From NCBI GenBank assembly GCA_020639155.1, contig JACKHF010000001.1:310001-374000 (forward strand): 64,000 bases of DNA, given 5' to 3'. Of this stretch, positions 51,753-60,262 are shown piece after piece (positions within the stretch are counted from its first letter, which is position 1; each line of letters opens with the position of its first letter). The position numbers were made by a program, and so were the translations under genes. The stretch comes from Phycisphaeraceae bacterium (GTDB lineage Bacteria > Planctomycetota > Phycisphaerae > Phycisphaerales > UBA1924). The notes under the pieces were generated by a model. The model was given only the letters and a program-made list of their open reading frames with translations, did not search any database and was not told the origin of the DNA.

Positions 51753-53294
51753 ATGAACCTCCGGCTCAATCTCCCCACTCGGATAGGCGCAGCGATCGCT
51801 GCCGGGGTTGTGTGCGCCTCTGCCTCGCTTTCCGTTGCGCAACCGATCGACAAAACCTGGGACAACAGGGGATTCGAGCATCAGAAGATCGCTTTCGAAG
51901 CGATGCAGGCTGGCGACTATGCCAAAGCTGAAGCCGAGTTCCGGAAACAGATTGAACTTCAGCAGACAAACTTTGTGCCGTGGTACAACCTCGCGTGTGC
52001 GCTGTCGATGCAGGACAAAGTCGATGACGCGTGGGAAGCACTTCGCAAGGCTGTCGAACTCGGGTTCGATCGAGTCACACTGCTTGACAATGATCCGCAG
52101 TTGAACCCGCTGCGCGATGATCCACGGTTTATCAATCTCATCGATAAGTGGGATTTGATCCGCGAGACACGATCCGACCAGACGCTTGAGATCCTTCAGA
52201 AGCAGTACGGCCCAACATATACGTATGAGAAGGACGAACAACTTCGTCTGATCTTCGCGTCTGCGTTCAGCGACGTGTCGTTCGCGCAGGCAAAGCGCGA
52301 GATGTATCTGCTTGCTGCGTGGGGATCGAAGCATGTTTTTTACAACTTGCCCGCGCCGGATACAGACACCAATACAGCGGCTCCAGATTCCAACGAAGAC
52401 AACAAAACACCTGAGAAGGTAGATGCGTGGGTCAGTGTGGTGCTCCCGAACGCAAAGGACTTCATGCGATGGGCGGTCAGCATCTATGGCTCGAACGCGA
52501 TTACCGGCACGCAACAGATCGGCGGTTCATACCTGCACGACCAGAAGCAGCTTGTCTCGCAGAATCTTGGAACGTCGCTGCGCCACGAATACTTCCACGT
52601 GCTCCACTGGCGATCCAACGAGCGTGCTGGCAATCTGCACGCGGTCTGGGTGCAGGAGGGGCTTTGCTCGCTGGTTGAAGACTTTGACATCATGCCGGAT
52701 GGTGATCTAGTGATTCGCGAGAACTATCGAACCAACACCGCGCGAAGACTCGCACGACTCGGCAAACTCATGCCGATTGAGACGCTGGCGGAGATGGAGC
52801 GTGATCGGTTCAATAGCACACGACCGCTCGCAAACTACGCGATGGCACGCACGTTCTTCTACTACCTGTACAGACAGGGCAAGCTCGGCGAGTGGTATCG
52901 TGTCTATGACGAGACCTACCGCGCAGATCCATCGGGAATCACCGCGATCACGCGCGTACTGGGCGACGATCTGACGCAGGTCAACCGCGAATACCAGCAG
53001 TGGGTTCGCAATCTCAATGAGGTCTCTGAAGCAGGACGCATTCCAGGAGCGGCACTCGGACTTGATACCGACGCTGGCAACGGTGAAGGGTTAACGATCA
53101 AAGCCGTTCGAAACCGGAGTGCTCGCACATTCCGACGGAACGACGTACTCGTCTCGGTCGATGGACGAAACGTGCGCGACCTGAACGAACTCTACAGGGT
53201 GCTGGGTGACTACGAACCCGGCGACATCGTGGATGTTGTCGTGCTTCGCCGGGGAAAAGAGATCACTGGCAAAGTGACACTGCAGCGCCCATAA
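51753..53294 (+). CDS. Exported TPR / zinc metallopeptidase / PDZ protein
   Basis: 513 residues. A signal peptide (from MNLRLNLPTRIGAAIAAGVV) is cleaved near VAQP. TPR units follow (AFEAMQAGDYAKAEAEFRKQ, FVPWYNLACALSMQDKVDDA). A gluzincin-like protease has the zinc motif SLRHEYFHVLHW (His278, Glu279, His282) and a downstream Glu302 in WVQEGLCSLVEDF. The C-terminus has a PDZ-like domain (VLVSVDGRNVRDLNELYRVL). An ATG at 51735 is also possible. The stop is five bases from the convergent speA stop. It is probably a periplasmic protease; substrate unknown. Confidence 0.8.
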   Translation: MNLRLNLPTRIGAAIAAGVVCASASLSVAQPIDKTWDNRGFEHQKIAFEAMQAGDYAKAEAEFRKQIELQQTNFVPWYNLACALSMQDKVDDAWEALRKAVELGFDRVTLLDNDPQLNPLRDDPRFINLIDKWDLIRETRSDQTLEILQKQYGPTYTYEKDEQLRLIFASAFSDVSFAQAKREMYLLAAWGSKHVFYNLPAPDTDTNTAAPDSNEDNKTPEKVDAWVSVVLPNAKDFMRWAVSIYGSNAITGTQQIGGSYLHDQKQLVSQNLGTSLRHEYFHVLHWRSNERAGNLHAVWVQEGLCSLVEDFDIMPDGDLVIRENYRTNTARRLARLGKLMPIETLAEMERDRFNSTRPLANYAMARTFFYYLYRQGKLGEWYRVYDETYRADPSGITAITRVLGDDLTQVNREYQQWVRNLNEVSEAGRIPGAALGLDTDAGNGEGLTIKAVRNRSARTFRRNDVLVSVDGRNVRDLNELYRVLGDYEPGDIVDVVVLRRGKEITGKVTLQRP

Positions 53295-53299
53295 CAGAC

Positions 53300-55336
53300 T
53301 TACTCAAGATATGTGTACCCTTCCATCCCGATCTCGTAGAACTTCAGGAGCGCCCTGCTCTCGGCAACCGAGAACTTCCCTGACTTGACCGCTCGTTCCG
53401 TTTCCTTGCGGATCATGCGTTCAAGCTGCTTTGAGTCGTACTGGGCGTACGCGAGCACCTCCTCGACCGTGTCGCCCTCGATGATCTCATCGATAATGTA
53501 CCCGCCATCCTCGGTCAGACTCACGTACACCACATGCGTATCACCGAACAGGTTGTGCAAATCACCCAGCACCTCCTGATATGCTCCAACAAGGAATAGC
53601 CCGAGGTAGTAGGGCTGGACTTCCTCGTTCGGCTTTGTTGATGGGAGCAGTGTGTGCAGTTCCAGCGTTTCCTTGTACTCGCGAGAGTCCGGCGATGCGA
53701 ACTTTGCGATCTGACCGTCCGAATCGCAGGTGATGTCACACAGCACAGCACGCTGCGTCGGTTCCTCGTTCAGCCGATGGATTGGGCAGATTGGAAACAA
53801 CTGGTCAATCGCCCACGAGTCCGGGAGCGACTGGAACAGGCTGAAGTTGCAGAAATAGATCTCGCTCAGGAGGACGGGCAGATCGCGCAGATCGTCGTGC
53901 AGCGGCTCATCCTCATTCATTGCAAGTTCGAGCACCCCGCGACAGGTTGTCCAGAACAGCCGTTCAAAGTGCGCACGCATCGTGAGCGACAGGTACCCGA
54001 GATTGAACAGCGTCGCAGCCTCTTCCTTTGCCTGCAGAGCGTCGTGGTAGACCTCAAGATACTCACCGGAGGAGAGCCGGTCGTACGCATCGAGCAGATC
54101 AAGCACCGGTTGAGGGGTCTCGGGGTCCTTGCGGATCTCTGCCTGCATCGCGTGCATATCTGGCACGCTGGGAAACTCCGCTCGGCCCAGCACGTCGATC
54201 ACCATCACGCTGGAGTTTGCCGACACCGCCCGACCTGATTCTGAGATGATGCGTGGATGCGGAATCCCTGCATCATCACATGATGACTTGATGCGGTACA
54301 CGACGTCGGCTGCGTACTCCTGTAGGGTGTAGTTGACACTGGAATCAAATGTGGATTGCGAGCCGTCGTAGTCGAGCCCGAGTCCTCCACCGATATCGAT
54401 TGTGTTGAGCCCCGCGCCGAGCCGGACCAGTTCCACGTAGAAACGGGAGAGCTCGTTGATAGCTGTCTTGAACCGGCGGATATCGCAGACTTGCGAGCCG
54501 ATGTGGAAATGGATCATCTCGAGTTGATCCTCCATCCCCAGCGATTTGAGATACTCGAGCGCGCGAAGTGCCTGAGGTGCAGCAAGACCAAACTTCGATC
54601 GCACACCGCCAGAGGACTGCCATCGACCGGTACCGGAGGCGGTCGGCTTGATGCGTAGACCGATCGGCTGTCGAACACCATACTGCTTTGAGATCTCGAT
54701 GATCAGATTCAACTCGTGAAAACGCTCGACGACCGGAATGATCTTTCTGCCGAGCTTTGTCGCGAGCACCACCATCTCGATGTACTCACGATCCTTGAAT
54801 CCGTTGCAAATGATTGGGATATCGGGTGTGGTGCTGGTGAGTCCAAGCACCGCGAGCAGTTCGGGCTTGGAGCCGGCTTCCAGACCGCCGCCACAGACCT
54901 GATGCTCGTCGCGGATCTCCTCACACAACTGTCGCTGCTGGTTCACCTTGATGGGATAGACAAGGCAATAGGTGTTCTTGTACTCGTTATCACGGATCGC
55001 ATCGGCAAATGCGCCAAAGATCTCGCGCACGCGCGTATGGATCATGTCCGTGAAGCGGATGAGTACAGGCGTGTAGATCTCTCTCTGGCTGAGCCCCTCA
55101 ATCAGTTCATGCAGATCAATCTGTGGGATCGCGCCTGCAACGCCCTGACCCTCGGTGCGCATGGGCTGAGCGACAATAGTGCCCCGTTCACTGACGGCGT
55201 AATACCCACCAGCCCACGCCTCCAGCCCATACATTTCTGCCGACTGCGCAGCTGACCACCTGTCCTGTGAGGGTGATGTTTCGGACTCGGCCTGATCTGT
55301 CGGGAGAGTGTCCTGTGACTCAGCGGTTTGTGTCAT
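53300..55336 (-). CDS. speA: Biosynthetic arginine decarboxylase
   Basis: 678 residues, near the usual SpeA length of about 630-660. The fold III PLP lysine is Lys130 in CLVYPIKVNQQRQLCEEI. Other family blocks are GGGLEAGSKPELLAVLGLTS, HFHIGSQVCDIRRFKTAI, TIDIGGGLGLDYDGSQS and the C-terminal ISESGRAVSANSSVMVIDVL. The product agmatine feeds putrescine and spermidine synthesis. The ATG at 55336 is chosen; a longer start at 55363 adds an unrelated Cys-containing stretch. The first 30 residues are Ser/Thr/Glu rich and probably disordered. Confidence 0.94.
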   Translation of the reverse strand: MTQTAESQDTLPTDQAESETSPSQDRWSAAQSAEMYGLEAWAGGYYAVSERGTIVAQPMRTEGQGVAGAIPQIDLHELIEGLSQREIYTPVLIRFTDMIHTRVREIFGAFADAIRDNEYKNTYCLVYPIKVNQQRQLCEEIRDEHQVCGGGLEAGSKPELLAVLGLTSTTPDIPIICNGFKDREYIEMVVLATKLGRKIIPVVERFHELNLIIEISKQYGVRQPIGLRIKPTASGTGRWQSSGGVRSKFGLAAPQALRALEYLKSLGMEDQLEMIHFHIGSQVCDIRRFKTAINELSRFYVELVRLGAGLNTIDIGGGLGLDYDGSQSTFDSSVNYTLQEYAADVVYRIKSSCDDAGIPHPRIISESGRAVSANSSVMVIDVLGRAEFPSVPDMHAMQAEIRKDPETPQPVLDLLDAYDRLSSGEYLEVYHDALQAKEEAATLFNLGYLSLTMRAHFERLFWTTCRGVLELAMNEDEPLHDDLRDLPVLLSEIYFCNFSLFQSLPDSWAIDQLFPICPIHRLNEEPTQRAVLCDITCDSDGQIAKFASPDSREYKETLELHTLLPSTKPNEEVQPYYLGLFLVGAYQEVLGDLHNLFGDTHVVYVSLTEDGGYIIDEIIEGDTVEEVLAYAQYDSKQLERMIRKETERAVKSGKFSVAESRALLKFYEIGMEGYTYLE

Positions 55337-55473
55337 GCCAAACTGTAGACGGGATCCGCACACATGCAGTGGAAATCAGGTTGGGTGCGATTGCAATCAG
55401 CACCGACGTGGGTGCGGCACACGCCGCAGTCGGGCGAGTCCCGAAGCTTGAGAACCCTCATCGGCAGCCGTGG

Positions 55474-56316
55474 TCAAACCCCCACTGCTTCGTTCAGCAA
55501 ACGCTCTGAGTACGAGTTCATCGCGTCGCGTAGCTGCTCAAACGACTCAAGCACATACACGATCGGCTGGTAGTGATGGATCTCGAAGGGGGTGTCGCAG
55601 ACAAGATCAAGGTTGAACGGTCTTCGATCCACATCGGATGATGAGAGCACAAACTTGCTCTCACCAATCGACGAGATCAGCCCTGATCCATAGAGCTTGT
55701 TCCTGCCATCTTCTTTGATGAGTCCGAACTCAACCGTGAACCAGAAGAGTCTGCCAAGGCGTTCGATGTGATACGGATCGTCTGTGTGCAGCGCTGCCTT
55801 GCCGTAGGTCTGCAGGAAGTCCGCAAAGATCGGGTCAGCGTGCAAAGGCACATGCCCGAAGACATCATGGAAGATGTCAGGCTCTGGCAGGTAATACTTC
55901 AGCTTGTGCGGACGGATGGTAATCGTCGCTGGGAACTCACGCTTTGAAAGGCACGCAAAGAATGACTTTGCAGGAAGGTACCCCGGCACTGCTTTGCTCT
56001 GCCAGCCAGTCAACGGAGCAAGATTTTTGTTCACATCTTCAAGTCGCGGCACCTCATTCGGCGTGAGACCGATCGCGTTCAGACCATTGAGAAACACGCG
56101 CGATGCCTGCTGTTCAAGTGTCTCATAGCGTTCGTGATACAACTCACGCCACGTCCGATGGTTTTCCTCGTTGTAGCGATCCCACAGTTGTGTCACATAG
56201 AACTTGTCCGGGTCGATCAGTTCCGCAGGAAGGTCACCAGATGCATCTGCGGCTGCTTGAGCTCGACGAAAGTCCTCGCCATCAATCACTTCGTTGTATG
56301 CAATATCAGCACGCAT
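55474..56316 (-). CDS. phhA: Phenylalanine 4-monooxygenase
   Basis: 280 residues, the length of bacterial phenylalanine hydroxylases without an ACT domain. The iron ligands are His150 and His155 in PDIFHDVFGHVPLHADP and Glu196 in FWFTVEFGLI. The N-terminal TWRELYHERY is typical. The enzyme makes tyrosine from phenylalanine using tetrahydropterin and O2. AGGAGG is well placed before the ATG. The dehydratase that recycles its cofactor (phhB) is 17 kb away rather than adjacent. Confidence 0.95.
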   Translation of the reverse strand: MRADIAYNEVIDGEDFRRAQAAADASGDLPAELIDPDKFYVTQLWDRYNEENHRTWRELYHERYETLEQQASRVFLNGLNAIGLTPNEVPRLEDVNKNLAPLTGWQSKAVPGYLPAKSFFACLSKREFPATITIRPHKLKYYLPEPDIFHDVFGHVPLHADPIFADFLQTYGKAALHTDDPYHIERLGRLFWFTVEFGLIKEDGRNKLYGSGLISSIGESKFVLSSSDVDRRPFNLDLVCDTPFEIHHYQPIVYVLESFEQLRDAMNSYSERLLNEAVGV

Positions 56317-56445
56317 GATTGCCTCCTGTCAGGGTCTGGATTATGCGAACCCATCAACTCGTGCAGAGCCACAGGATTGCATAAACCCGCTTTCTCCTGT
56401 ACATTCTAGTGCACGATCCAAGCAATCCAGCAACAGGAGCCCGCG

Positions 56446-56655
56446 ATGACAATTGACCCACTTCTGTACGAGAAACTCAGCGGGAAGCAGGGAGACCCAC
56501 AGAAGCGACTCGGTGAGGCGCTTTCTCAACACGCGAAGCGATCCGCCGAAACAAAGGAACTGCGAGGCGATGGGCATCCTGTTGCAGAAGGCATCAAGCA
56601 GGGCAGAGTACGGAGCACGCTGTTTGGCGGCTTGCGCAGGCTCTTTCATATGTAA
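56446..56655 (+). CDS. Small hypothetical protein
   Basis: 69 residues, highly charged and soluble (KLSGKQGDPQKRLGEALSQH, EGIKQGRVRSTLFGGLRRLF). AGGAG precedes the ATG by about eight bases, supporting expression. It is probably helical with a basic C-terminal amphipathic end that could touch membranes or nucleic acid. No family is recognised. It lies between the divergent phhA gene and the convergent amidohydrolase gene. Confidence 0.6.
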   Translation: MTIDPLLYEKLSGKQGDPQKRLGEALSQHAKRSAETKELRGDGHPVAEGIKQGRVRSTLFGGLRRLFHM

Positions 56656-56697
56656 CAACACCCTGTTGCCGTTTGACGTGATACATGAACCGGATTT

Positions 56698-57963
56698 TCA
56701 CCCGACTGCACCAAACGCAGCCCAAGCCTCTGCTTCTGAAACTGCCTGATCTGGTGCAATCGTGCGATCAGGCTCTGAGACGCGCGAGCGATACACCGCA
56801 GCCCGAATTGAATCCTCTGGATGTGGTCGCACAATCGGAGCATCGGAACCGAATACGAGCAACTCACCCGGAGTACAGCCGGAATCGATGATTTCGCGAA
56901 GCGGCAGGACCCGTTCCAGACGATGCGGCAGGTATTTTTCGAGCGCCTCAATATCTGTCAGCAGATGGCATGGCTGGGGAGAGCAGATCACACCCAGTTG
57001 AGCAAACCGCGGAACATCCTGCTCATCTATCAGCTCCGCATGCTCGATTCGCTGGCCTTGGCTCTTTGGTCTCACGCGTTCAATCGCATCAAGCATTGCC
57101 CGCACAGCACCGTCACCTATCGCGTGGGTTGCCAGCGGCAAGTCCAGCCTGTCACACACACGAATCGCCTCGTCTATCTGTTCAACTGTGTACATGGGCG
57201 TGCCGCACTCATGCCCAGCAATCGGACACTTGAACGGCTGGAGCATCCACGCAGTTCGGCTGTTGAGTGTGCCATCTGCAAAGAGTTTTCCACCACCCAG
57301 AGTTACCCGATCAGTCTGCCATGCATCTACCTCGCTTGCGATCTTTGCCAGTTCGGCTACTGGTGGAAACAACCGTACGCGAAGTGGAATACCTGACGTG
57401 CGATCCATCTCGCCCAGCATCGGGCCAAGCCAAACTGGCGCGTGCAGATCATGCACCTCGGTAAATCCGTGGGAAGCAAGCAACTCCATCGCATCGACAA
57501 CGTGCCGACGACGATGATCCGATTTGGGTTCGGGCACAGCATCCCAGACGATGTGAGCTGCGCGTTCCAGCACAAGACCGGTCGGATCGCCCGCGGCATC
57601 ACGCTCGATATAGCCGCCGTTTGGATCCGGCGTACCTCGCCTGATGCCCGCTGATTCCAGAGACGCGCTGCTGGCAGCGATCATGTGATGGTCGAACGAC
57701 CACACCACAACTGGTCTGTTCCCGGAGGCAGAATCGAGTTGCTGCCTCGTCGGCGGTGATTGGTGGCTCCACCCCTCCACGCGCATTCCATGCGCGAGAA
57801 CCCAGCCCACTTCTTCATTGCCAGCCATGCGTATCCGGGCAGAGATCTGATCAAGGCACATCTCAACAGACTCACAACGAGTCATATCGATCATCGACAG
57901 CGAGCGACCTAGTTGGGCAAGGTGTGCATGGTGCTCGATCAGCCCTGTCTTCTGTAACCGCAT
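56698..57963 (-). CDS. Amidohydrolase (YtcJ-like), barrel domain only
   Basis: 421 residues; full-length YtcJ-type enzymes have about 530-550. The frame opens almost at the first metal motif (TGLIEHHAHLAQLG) because an in-frame stop lies four codons before the ATG. It ends after SEAEAWAAFGAVG, before the usual closing beta segment. Metal-binding residues are retained: His-x-His, Lys in GGGKLFADGTLN, His in LATHAIGDGAV, His in RIEHAEL and Asp in VFGSDAPIV. Both flanking beta-sandwich parts are absent. It could be a natural minimal form or a decaying gene. No Shine-Dalgarno is visible. Confidence 0.75.
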   Translation of the reverse strand: MRLQKTGLIEHHAHLAQLGRSLSMIDMTRCESVEMCLDQISARIRMAGNEEVGWVLAHGMRVEGWSHQSPPTRQQLDSASGNRPVVVWSFDHHMIAASSASLESAGIRRGTPDPNGGYIERDAAGDPTGLVLERAAHIVWDAVPEPKSDHRRRHVVDAMELLASHGFTEVHDLHAPVWLGPMLGEMDRTSGIPLRVRLFPPVAELAKIASEVDAWQTDRVTLGGGKLFADGTLNSRTAWMLQPFKCPIAGHECGTPMYTVEQIDEAIRVCDRLDLPLATHAIGDGAVRAMLDAIERVRPKSQGQRIEHAELIDEQDVPRFAQLGVICSPQPCHLLTDIEALEKYLPHRLERVLPLREIIDSGCTPGELLVFGSDAPIVRPHPEDSIRAAVYRSRVSEPDRTIAPDQAVSEAEAWAAFGAVG

Positions 57964-58017
57964 CTCAGAGTGTAATCAGCCCGGACACACTGACAGAGCA
58001 ACCGCTTCATCCAACAA

Positions 58018-58050
58018 CAAACCGGAGCTTGCGTTGTGCAAGCTCCGGTC
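58018..58050 (-). terminator. Terminator after the histone-like gene
   Basis: A perfect 12-bp stem (ACCGGAGCTTGC 58021-58032 / 58038-58049) has a 5-base loop. On the minus strand it is followed by TTGTTGTTGG, which is moderately T-rich. Confidence 0.7.
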
Positions 58051-58137
58051 GGTGGCGAACATAATCTATGTTCCTGAGACAGATCCGGTCGGGACACTTT
58101 GTTTGGTGCATGGCCGGATCAGAACGCCATTTTTATC

Positions 58138-58470
58138 TCAGAATGCGGGCATCATCGCTGTTGTCTTACGACGAGTTGTGCGACGCTTCTTGGTCGTGCG
58201 CTTCTTTGCAGCAGCCTTCTTCTTTGTGCGACGCTTCTTGGCAGGTGCCTTCTTGGCGGCTGCCTTCTTCTTTGTGCGACGCTTCTTGGCAGGTGCCTTC
58301 TTTGCAGCAGCCTTCTTCTTTGTGCGACGCTTCTTGGCAGGTGCCTTCTTTGCAGCTGCCTTCTTCTTGGTGCGGCGCTTCTTGGTTGCACGTTTCTTGG
58401 CGGGTGCTGCAGCCTTCTTGGTTGCGCGTTTCTTGGTTGCGCGCTTCTTGGTTGCACGTTTCTTTGCCAT
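58138..58470 (-). CDS. Histone H1-like Lys/Ala/Arg-rich DNA-binding protein
   Basis: 110 residues made almost entirely of Lys, Ala, Arg, Thr and Pro. The centre is three near-identical 16-residue units (KKRRTKKKAAAKKAPA), preceded by three KKRAT units and a KKAAAPAKKRATKK stretch. This is the eukaryotic-H1-tail or bacterial Hc1-like composition, expected to be unstructured and to condense DNA or bind RNA. It has no HU fold. AGGAG lies about nine bases before the ATG. The last residues, TAMMPAF, are unlike the rest. A terminator follows. Confidence 0.85.
   Translation of the reverse strand: MAKKRATKKRATKKRATKKAAAPAKKRATKKRRTKKKAAAKKAPAKKRRTKKKAAAKKAPAKKRRTKKKAAAKKAPAKKRRTKKKAAAKKRTTKKRRTTRRKTTAMMPAF
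58226..58369 (+). repeat. 48-bp tandem repeat inside the histone-like gene
   Basis: Three consecutive units with a period of exactly 48 bases (starting near 58226, 58274 and 58322) share CGACGCTTCTTGGCAGGTGC. They differ at only a few positions. They encode the 16-residue protein repeat and could expand or contract by slippage. Confidence 0.85.
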
Positions 58471-59287
58471 CTGAAATTCTCCTGATCAGAAGTTCTTTGT
58501 TGCGGCAGAATCATCACGTTCTGACTCGCAAACTTGTATGGGCCGGCTCGGTACATCGTCGCCACGCGACACAAGCACAACCCGGCTCTGGCGTGGTATC
58601 GGTTGGTCCTGCATCATTTCTTGAGCAGCAACCGACACAAGCCAACACCGTAATCTTGAACGAACACATATGCATGTGTCAAGTGATGTTCGCATATGAC
58701 ATGTGATTTCATCTCTGTTCTGTCGATTGCAGTGGCGCTTCATCTCGCACCAACTCAACTATGCTGACTCGCGCAAACAACACGTACACCCAATCTGCTT
58801 CCGATGGCACACAAACGGAGCAGCACGCCAAAATCCGCAAAAACAGAGCAATATCGCACAAGAATGCGAGTGCCGCTGTTGCTGCGATTTCTATTGCACC
58901 ATGTGGCAATGATCGACTACATCGAAGCGTCATCCACCATCAAACTCAATCCAGCAACTGAAGTGAACAAGAGAAAAATTTTTCACATTGTGAGTGCTGA
59001 TACGACCGCAACTCAACAAAAAATCTGCTCAGAAGCGCATTACGCACTTTCGTGGCATGTGTTGTCGATCCATTTCAACAGCTTGAGGATGAACTTGCAA
59101 GTTCGGATATCTGCATCATGGACACATGAGCAATGCTGCGTTCAGCACAAGCAGCTATGAAGCGGATCTATCCTTTTAAGTAATGCCTCAATGCTCGTGT
59201 GAACGGTGAACAAATGATCTCAAAACGCTCCGACACATTGCGATTTCGGCGCAAATCGCTGCATGTTCGATGCAATATCGGCACATT
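58471..59287. other. Long gene-free region
   Basis: 817 bases upstream of the histone-like gene and downstream of the gene at 59288. No frame reads as a convincing protein on either strand. The promoter of the histone-like gene should lie in its left part. A 6-bp-arm inverted repeat (ACACAT/ATGTGT, 58664-58679) is the only structure noted. It appears more A/T-rich than the coding neighbours. Confidence 0.5.
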
Positions 59288-59959
59288 TTAGAGCGGCATG
59301 GAGTTGGTGCGCAGCCAGTCGAGTTCATCTTCAGTCAACTCTGCCCAATCGGGTGCTTCGTGCTTTTCTTCCACAAACTCGACTGCCTGAGCCGCCTTTG
59401 TCCGCAGTTCTGCTTCGCGCGCAAGCCGGATCTGCGACTCAACCCGCATGTAATCTCGCAGCGCGATATCGTTTTTCGGCATGGACTCGATTGTGTGGAG
59501 CGTCGGCAGGTTCGACTCGTTCACCAGGTTGTACAGCCTGAGTGTCTGATCATCTGTCGTTTGCATGGGCACGCGAGCACGAACAACGCCGTTGTAGGGG
59601 TTATACCAGAATGTCGCGTGCTCTGCCCGTGTCGCAGCGCGATGGAGCGGATGTTCGAGGTAGGCTTCGAGTTCGCTGGCAATCTCGATCCAGGGACGAT
59701 CGCCGCGGAGCAGCGGATTTGATGGGCAGTTTGTCAGGAACCACTGGACGCTGACACTTCTCGGCCAGCCTCTACTGTTCAGTTCAACTGCGTCCTTGGC
59801 AGCAGCACGCGCCTTGATCTCGACCTGAAGCCGTTCACGATTCTCTATGAGCGCGTTGACATCGGTCTCTTTGATGCGGTTCTGGCCCTTGAGCCAAATG
59901 AAACCACATGCTGCAGTGACAACAGCAATGACAACAAGCAGATCGACAAACCACCGCAT
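59288..59959 (-). CDS. Hypothetical membrane-anchored protein
   Basis: 223 residues. One N-terminal membrane helix (FVDLLVVIAVVTAACGFIWL) comes first, then a charged helix (ETDVNALIENRERLQVEIKA). A periplasmic-type domain with GWPRSVSVQWFLTNCPSNPL and HATFWYNPYNGVVRARVPMQ follows. The last 60 residues are helical and charged. The single-helix plan resembles a pseudopilin-like or signal-anchored protein, but the usual pilin cleavage motif is missing. The ATG at 59959 has GAGG seven bases before it; another ATG is two codons upstream. Confidence 0.7.
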   Translation of the reverse strand: MRWFVDLLVVIAVVTAACGFIWLKGQNRIKETDVNALIENRERLQVEIKARAAAKDAVELNSRGWPRSVSVQWFLTNCPSNPLLRGDRPWIEIASELEAYLEHPLHRAATRAEHATFWYNPYNGVVRARVPMQTTDDQTLRLYNLVNESNLPTLHTIESMPKNDIALRDYMRVESQIRLAREAELRTKAAQAVEFVEEKHEAPDWAELTEDELDWLRTNSMPL

Positions 59960-60262
59960 GTGCATGCCTCAACTGCCCGCACTGTGCGGGTAACCCCTCG
60001 CGCACACAATCGTTGCGTGCGCTGCATACATGTATCTGCCGATTCAACCAACAACTGGACATCTCGGGCGCATAACCCATGGTTTGCCGCGCCGGTTATG
60101 CGCATCAGATGGGTGATTCCATATAGATTTGCACCATCAGAAGCCCGATATGCAATCGCGGACACCGGCAATACGGGACCGCAGGGCCGCACGTCCGGTG
60201 GTTACATAACACCTACGCTTTATTGGTGCTGAAAGAAACACCCCTTTCCACTGGAGAATCCT
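59960..60262. other. Divergent intergenic region, nothing recognised
   Basis: 303 bases between a minus-strand hypothetical gene and the M16-like gene. It presumably carries both promoters. No hairpin terminator, RNA gene or credible small gene was seen. Confidence 0.5.

Noticed and set aside
58226..58369. Regular 48-bp repeats considered as a CRISPR-like array
   Set aside because: The repeats are contiguous without spacers and are in frame with a Lys/Ala-rich protein. They are coding repeats.
58804..59160. 118-residue open frame on the plus strand in the long gene-free region
   Set aside because: No ribosome binding site, mixed composition and no conserved motif. It is probably a chance frame.
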